From positions 1 through 61,546 of the forward strand of contig UQMA01000006.1 of the NCBI GenBank assembly GCA_900542055.1: a DNA stretch of 61,546 nt. The letters are read 5' to 3'. The stretch is from an uncultured Azospirillum sp. (GTDB lineage Bacteria; Pseudomonadota; Alphaproteobacteria; RF32; CAG-239). Below the pieces are notes generated by a model. That model did not search any database. It was not told the DNA's origin and worked only from the letters and a program-made list of their open reading frames with translations. The stretch's first letter is position 1, and the number at the start of each line of letters is the position of its first letter. Both the position numbers and the translations under genes were made by a program. Positions 58,899 through 61,546 of this stretch are shown here, piece by piece.

Positions 58899-59791
58899 CA
58901 GCCGGAGCCGGCAGCTGTGACCGCTTGGCGATAAACAGAATCTTTAACATCTCCGGCGGCAAAAACCCCTTCAACGCTGGTTTTACATGTTCCCGGAGCT
59001 GTTACGATATAGTCGTCCTTATCAAGTTCCAGTACCGATTTAAAAATTTCGGTATTCGGTTTATGCCCGATTGCTATAAACAAGCCGTCTAATTTAAGTT
59101 CTTTTTGTTCATCTGTTTTCAGGTTTTTCAGAACAACACCGGTCAAAGATTTCGGCATATCGGTTCCCAAAACATCAGTAACAACACTGTCCCATTCAAT
59201 ATGAATTTTTGGATTTTTAAAAATTCTGTCTTGTAAAATTTTGTCTGCACGCAACTCGTCACGACGGTGAATCAAAGTTACAGATGCGGCAATGTTTGCC
59301 AAATACAAAGCTTCTTCAGCCGCGGTATTACCGCCGCCGACAACGGCTACTGCCCGATTGCGATAGAAAAAACCATCACAGGTTGCGCACCCTGACACAC
59401 CGAAACCACGGAATTTTTCTTCATTTTTCAATCCCAGCCAACGAGCAGAAGCTCCGGTAGCAATGATAACGCTGTCGGCTTGATAAGTATTTGATTCTGA
59501 AATTAAGGTAAAAGGACGATGAGAAAAATCAACTTCGGTAATATGGTCATCAATCATTTTAACTCCCAATTTTTCAGCTTGACGCTGCATTCTGTCCATC
59601 AATTCCGGACCTGACACTGCATCGGGAAATCCGGGGTAGTTTTCAACATCTGTTGTAATTGTCAATTGTCCGCCTTTTTGAAAGCCTGAAACCAACAACG
59701 GTTCCGCACCGGCACGTGCGGCATATATGCCCGCTGTATATCCGGCCGGTCCTGAACCGACAATGATAATTTTCGATTTATATTGAGCCAT
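58853..59791 (-). CDS. trxB: Thioredoxin reductase
   Basis: Reduces thioredoxin with NADPH via FAD. FAD-binding GSGPAGYTAGIYAARAG (residues 11-27), redox-active CATC in SGCATCDGFF, NADPH-binding GGGNTAAEEALYLA and the C-terminal GVFAAGDVKD are all present; 312 residues. ATG 59791 (MAQYKSKIII) has AAGGAG 7 bases upstream; the frame is open to 59848. Confidence 0.96.
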   Translation of the reverse strand: MAQYKSKIIIVGSGPAGYTAGIYAARAGAEPLLVSGFQKGGQLTITTDVENYPGFPDAVSGPELMDRMQRQAEKLGVKMIDDHITEVDFSHRPFTLISESNTYQADSVIIATGASARWLGLKNEEKFRGFGVSGCATCDGFFYRNRAVAVVGGGNTAAEEALYLANIAASVTLIHRRDELRADKILQDRIFKNPKIHIEWDSVVTDVLGTDMPKSLTGVVLKNLKTDEQKELKLDGLFIAIGHKPNTEIFKSVLELDKDDYIVTAPGTCKTSVEGVFAAGDVKDSVYRQAVTAAGSGCQAFLEADKFLQQSV

Positions 59792-59894
59792 ATTTATTCT
59801 CCTTTTTAATATTGCAAATAAAGATACTATTTTTAACGCCCGATTCAAGTTTTAAATTATAGCGCTGAGAATAAAGATAATTGAATAAAAAAGG

Positions 59895-59923
59895 TTGACA
59901 TAGTTCTAAAAATGTGCCATTTA
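59895..59923 (+). promoter_or_regulatory. Candidate promoter of tRNA-Arg
   Basis: A perfect -35 TTGACA; 17 bases later a poor -10 (CATTTA), with TTTAAT 19 bases away as an alternative. It ends about 20 bases before the tRNA. Confidence 0.45.
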
Positions 59924-59943
59924 ATGGCTCGTACACATTCAGT

Positions 59944-60020
59944 GCGCTCCTAGCTCAGCTGGATAGAGCAACAGCCTTCTAAGCTGTGGGTCGGGCGTTC
60001 GAATCGCCCGGAGCGCGCCA
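59944..60020 (+). tRNA. tRNA-Arg (anticodon UCU)
   Basis: GCGCTCC pairs with GGAGCGC in the acceptor stem, followed by discriminator G and encoded CCA. The anticodon stem ACAGC/GCTGT encloses CTTCTAA, giving anticodon UCU. D and T arms (GTTCGAATC) are normal. Confidence 0.97.
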
Positions 60021-60024
60021 CTTC

Positions 60025-60052
60025 AAACCCTAGGTTTTCCTAGGGTTTTTCT
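60025..60052 (+). terminator. Intrinsic terminator after tRNA-Arg
   Basis: AAACCCTAGG and CCTAGGGTTT pair around a 4-base loop, followed by T residues. Confidence 0.9.
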
Positions 60053-60094
60053 TTTAATATAGAATCATGCTCCGGCACTGAATTTTCCGGATAT

Positions 60095-60121
60095 AAAAAA
60101 GCCCTTCATAAAGAAGGGCTC
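60095..60121 (-). terminator. Intrinsic terminator after fabZ
   Basis: On the minus strand, AGCCCTTC and GAAGGGCT pair around TTTAT, followed by six T. It ends the lpxD-fabZ run. Confidence 0.9.
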
Positions 60122-60139
60122 TGCAGAATTAGCAAATAA

Positions 60140-60583
60140 CTAAACAATCATCGCTGTAAATTCAGCTTCAGAAACAACTTTATCATCGACCATAGATTTG
60201 CCTTTAAAAACAAAAACATTACGACGAGCTTGCACTTTTTCAACATACATTTTAAGCTGATCTCCAGGTTTCACTGGTTTGCGGAATTTTACGCCGTCAA
60301 TTGACATAAACAACACATTAGGAGCTTTTTCCATATTTTCAGAAGCTGCAACAACTATTGCACCGGCAGTCTGTGCCATGGCCTCAATTTGCAAAACCCC
60401 AGGCATAACCGGATTGTTTGGAAAATGCCCCTGAAAAAATTCCTCGTTCATAGTCAAATTTTTCAATCCCATACCTTTTTCACCGGGGACTTCGACTTCC
60501 AAACGGTCAACCAACAAAAACGGGTAACGGTGTGGCAAAAATTTCATAATATCTTCGATATAATAAACTTTCTTTTCAGACAT
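60140..60583 (-). CDS. fabZ: 3-hydroxyacyl-[ACP] dehydratase FabZ
   Basis: Dehydrates 3-hydroxyacyl-ACP in fatty acid elongation. The hot-dog-fold signature FLPHRYPFLLVDR is followed by the active site FQGHFPNNPVMPGVLQIEAMAQ with catalytic His and Glu; 147 residues. AAGGA lies 7 bases before the ATG. It follows lpxD by 20 bases; a terminator closes the unit, so lpxA/I/B do not follow as in many relatives. Confidence 0.96.
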   Translation of the reverse strand: MSEKKVYYIEDIMKFLPHRYPFLLVDRLEVEVPGEKGMGLKNLTMNEEFFQGHFPNNPVMPGVLQIEAMAQTAGAIVVAASENMEKAPNVLFMSIDGVKFRKPVKPGDQLKMYVEKVQARRNVFVFKGKSMVDDKVVSEAEFTAMIV

Positions 60584-60603
60584 TGTTTTTTCCTTATAAC
60601 ATA

Positions 60604-61546
60604 TTATTTTTTTGAACTTTTTTGTATAAATGACACTTGGCGCATAAAATCTTTAAACGGAACACAAGGTGTGCCCATCATCACGCTTCCGGCTTCAATA
60701 TCGCGCATTACACCCGATTGAGCTGCAATTTGAGCACCGCTGCCAACATTCAAATGATCGGCAAAACCTGTTTGTCCGCCGCAAACGACATAATCACCAA
60801 AAGTACAGCTTCCGGCGATTCCCGTTTGAGACACAATCACACATCCACGCCCCATTTTATCATTGTGGGCAACTTGAACCAAATTATCAATTCGGCAGCC
60901 GTCTCCTATAACCGTATCTCCCAAAGCACCGCGGTCAATACAGGTGCAAGAACCGACTTCTATGTCATTGCCCATAATAACCCGTCCCAATTGCGGTATA
61001 CGTTTATGCACGCCGTTTATGGTTTCAAAACCGAAACCATCCTGCCCAATGCGTGCCCCATTATAAATATAGCAGTTATTTCCCATAATTGTATAGGCAA
61101 CACAGCTGTGTGCACCAAGACGGCAGTTGTCGCCAATGACACACCCTTCAGAAACAACGGCAAAAGGCTCTACAACCGTATTTTTGCCAATTTTGACATT
61201 AGCACCGATAACGGCATAATCGGCTATTGAACATCCTTCTCCTATCTCGGCAGTTGCATCAATTACAGCAGTTGAAGCAATTCCGGCTGCCGGACGTTTT
61301 TCAGCGTACATTGCTTCTTTTAATTTGAGCGCAGCTTGTTTAGGATTGACTGTGGTCAGCACAATCACATTCGGAGCAATAAACTCAGCTAATTCAGGCG
61401 TAGTAACGCAGGCTTTTGCTTTTATTTCGGCTCCGGCTGCTTTTTTCTTGCGATCATAGAAAAAACAAACTTCTTTTTCCAACGAACGCGGCGTCGTCCA
61501 TCTTGCGATCAACGTCTCGGCGATGAAGGGGCGTGATATGTCGCTT
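60604..61546 (-). CDS. lpxD: UDP-3-O-acylglucosamine N-acyltransferase LpxD (5' end beyond window or altered)
   Basis: Adds the second acyl chain to the lipid A precursor. The hexapeptide-repeat beta helix and the catalytic His region NLVQVAHNDKMGRG are present, as is the RIGQDGFGFE motif. The N-terminal uridine-binding domain is recognisable from VCFFYDRKKK on. The frame stays open to the window edge, so the true start is outside. The only internal start (TTG 61512) is poor. The outermost 65 bases are clearly GC-richer than the gene, and the residues they encode do not look like LpxD. Confidence 0.88.
   Translation of the reverse strand, partial: SDISRPFIAETLIARWTTPRSLEKEVCFFYDRKKKAAGAEIKAKACVTTPELAEFIAPNVIVLTTVNPKQAALKLKEAMYAEKRPAAGIASTAVIDATAEIGEGCSIADYAVIGANVKIGKNTVVEPFAVVSEGCVIGDNCRLGAHSCVAYTIMGNNCYIYNGARIGQDGFGFETINGVHKRIPQLGRVIMGNDIEVGSCTCIDRGALGDTVIGDGCRIDNLVQVAHNDKMGRGCVIVSQTGIAGSCTFGDYVVCGGQTGFADHLNVGSGAQIAAQSGVMRDIEAGSVMMGTPCVPFKDFMRQVSFIQKSSKK

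Noticed and set aside
59944..60052. tRNA-Arg as an attachment site
   Set aside because: No integrase, no element and no second copy of its 3' end noticed in the neighbourhood.

Overview
The window is an AT-rich, gene-dense stretch of an alphaproteobacterial chromosome. The class call rests on GcrA (a cell-cycle regulator confined to Alphaproteobacteria), the LpxI-type lipid A hydrolase between lpxA and lpxB, and two gene orders typical of the class: rpoZ-spoT-acpS-lepB-rnc-era, and rlpA-dacA-tmk-holB-tatD-MBL hydrolase. Low GC, lysine- and asparagine-rich proteins and short intergenic gaps resemble host- or gut-associated, uncultured lineages; that placement is inference and I do not name a species. 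Both window edges cut a gene: era on the left and lpxD on the right. No gene-free stretch exceeds about 300 bases.

Layout. 1-5006 (minus): stress signalling, RNA processing, secretion and ACP activation (rpoZ to era). 5113-7098: a secreted unknown, then gcrA. 7170-16372 (minus): PH-domain protein and TrkH, a membrane-anchored nuclease-like protein, a DHH phosphoesterase, then the MBL-tatD-holB-tmk-dacA-rlpA block. 16464-22197: small membrane protein, tRNA-Ser(UGA), an outer-membrane barrel protein, and a plus-strand run of family-5 uracil-DNA glycosylase, TPR-methyltransferase, RNHCP protein, nitroreductase and TerC. 22256-26646 (minus): dTDP-rhamnose operon rfbA-C-D-B followed by a sugar-isomerase-like protein and an MIF-like tautomerase. 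26823-32036: msrB, pip, nagB, lpxA-lpxI-lpxB. 32085-34884 (minus): a broken gene fusion, PerM, a DUF2066-like protein, ndk. 35014-37823: pta-ackA and a secreted unknown. 37827-44152 (minus): uppP, M23 peptidase, xseA, a compositionally foreign membrane protein with its own promoter and terminator, ftsY, mtaB. 44234-47294 (minus): a STAS / SpoIIE-HATPase partner-switch operon. 47368-50607: esterase, then two unrecognised lineage-specific proteins. 50686-55497 (minus): lon, glycosyltransferase, sugar aminotransferase. 55660-57326: mlaA-mlaC and a tiny membrane protein. 57462-61546: histidine phosphatase, dut, a Cys-rich mini-protein, trxB, tRNA-Arg(UCU), fabZ and lpxD.

How the genes fit together. 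Much of the window builds and maintains the envelope: lipid A (lpxA/I/B/D, fabZ), rhamnose and other glycans (rfb, GT2, DegT), peptidoglycan (dacA, rlpA, uppP, M23) and lipid asymmetry (mlaA/C). Uracil avoidance is represented twice (dut and the glycosylase). Regulation is represented by GcrA, ppGpp (SpoT), omega and the partner-switch operon. The most unusual observations are a gene fusion remnant joining an outer-membrane protein leader to a helix-turn-helix protein tail (32135-32633), a self-contained foreign transcription unit between ftsY and xseA (40831-42168), an Asp-to-Asn change at the catalytic base position of NagB, a GANTC site inside the likely gcrA promoter, and an effector-like pair of orphan proteins (48121-50607). 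Start codons were moved from the longest possible ORF wherever a ribosome-binding site decided the matter; several genes use TTG or GTG. Promoter and terminator calls were made by eye.
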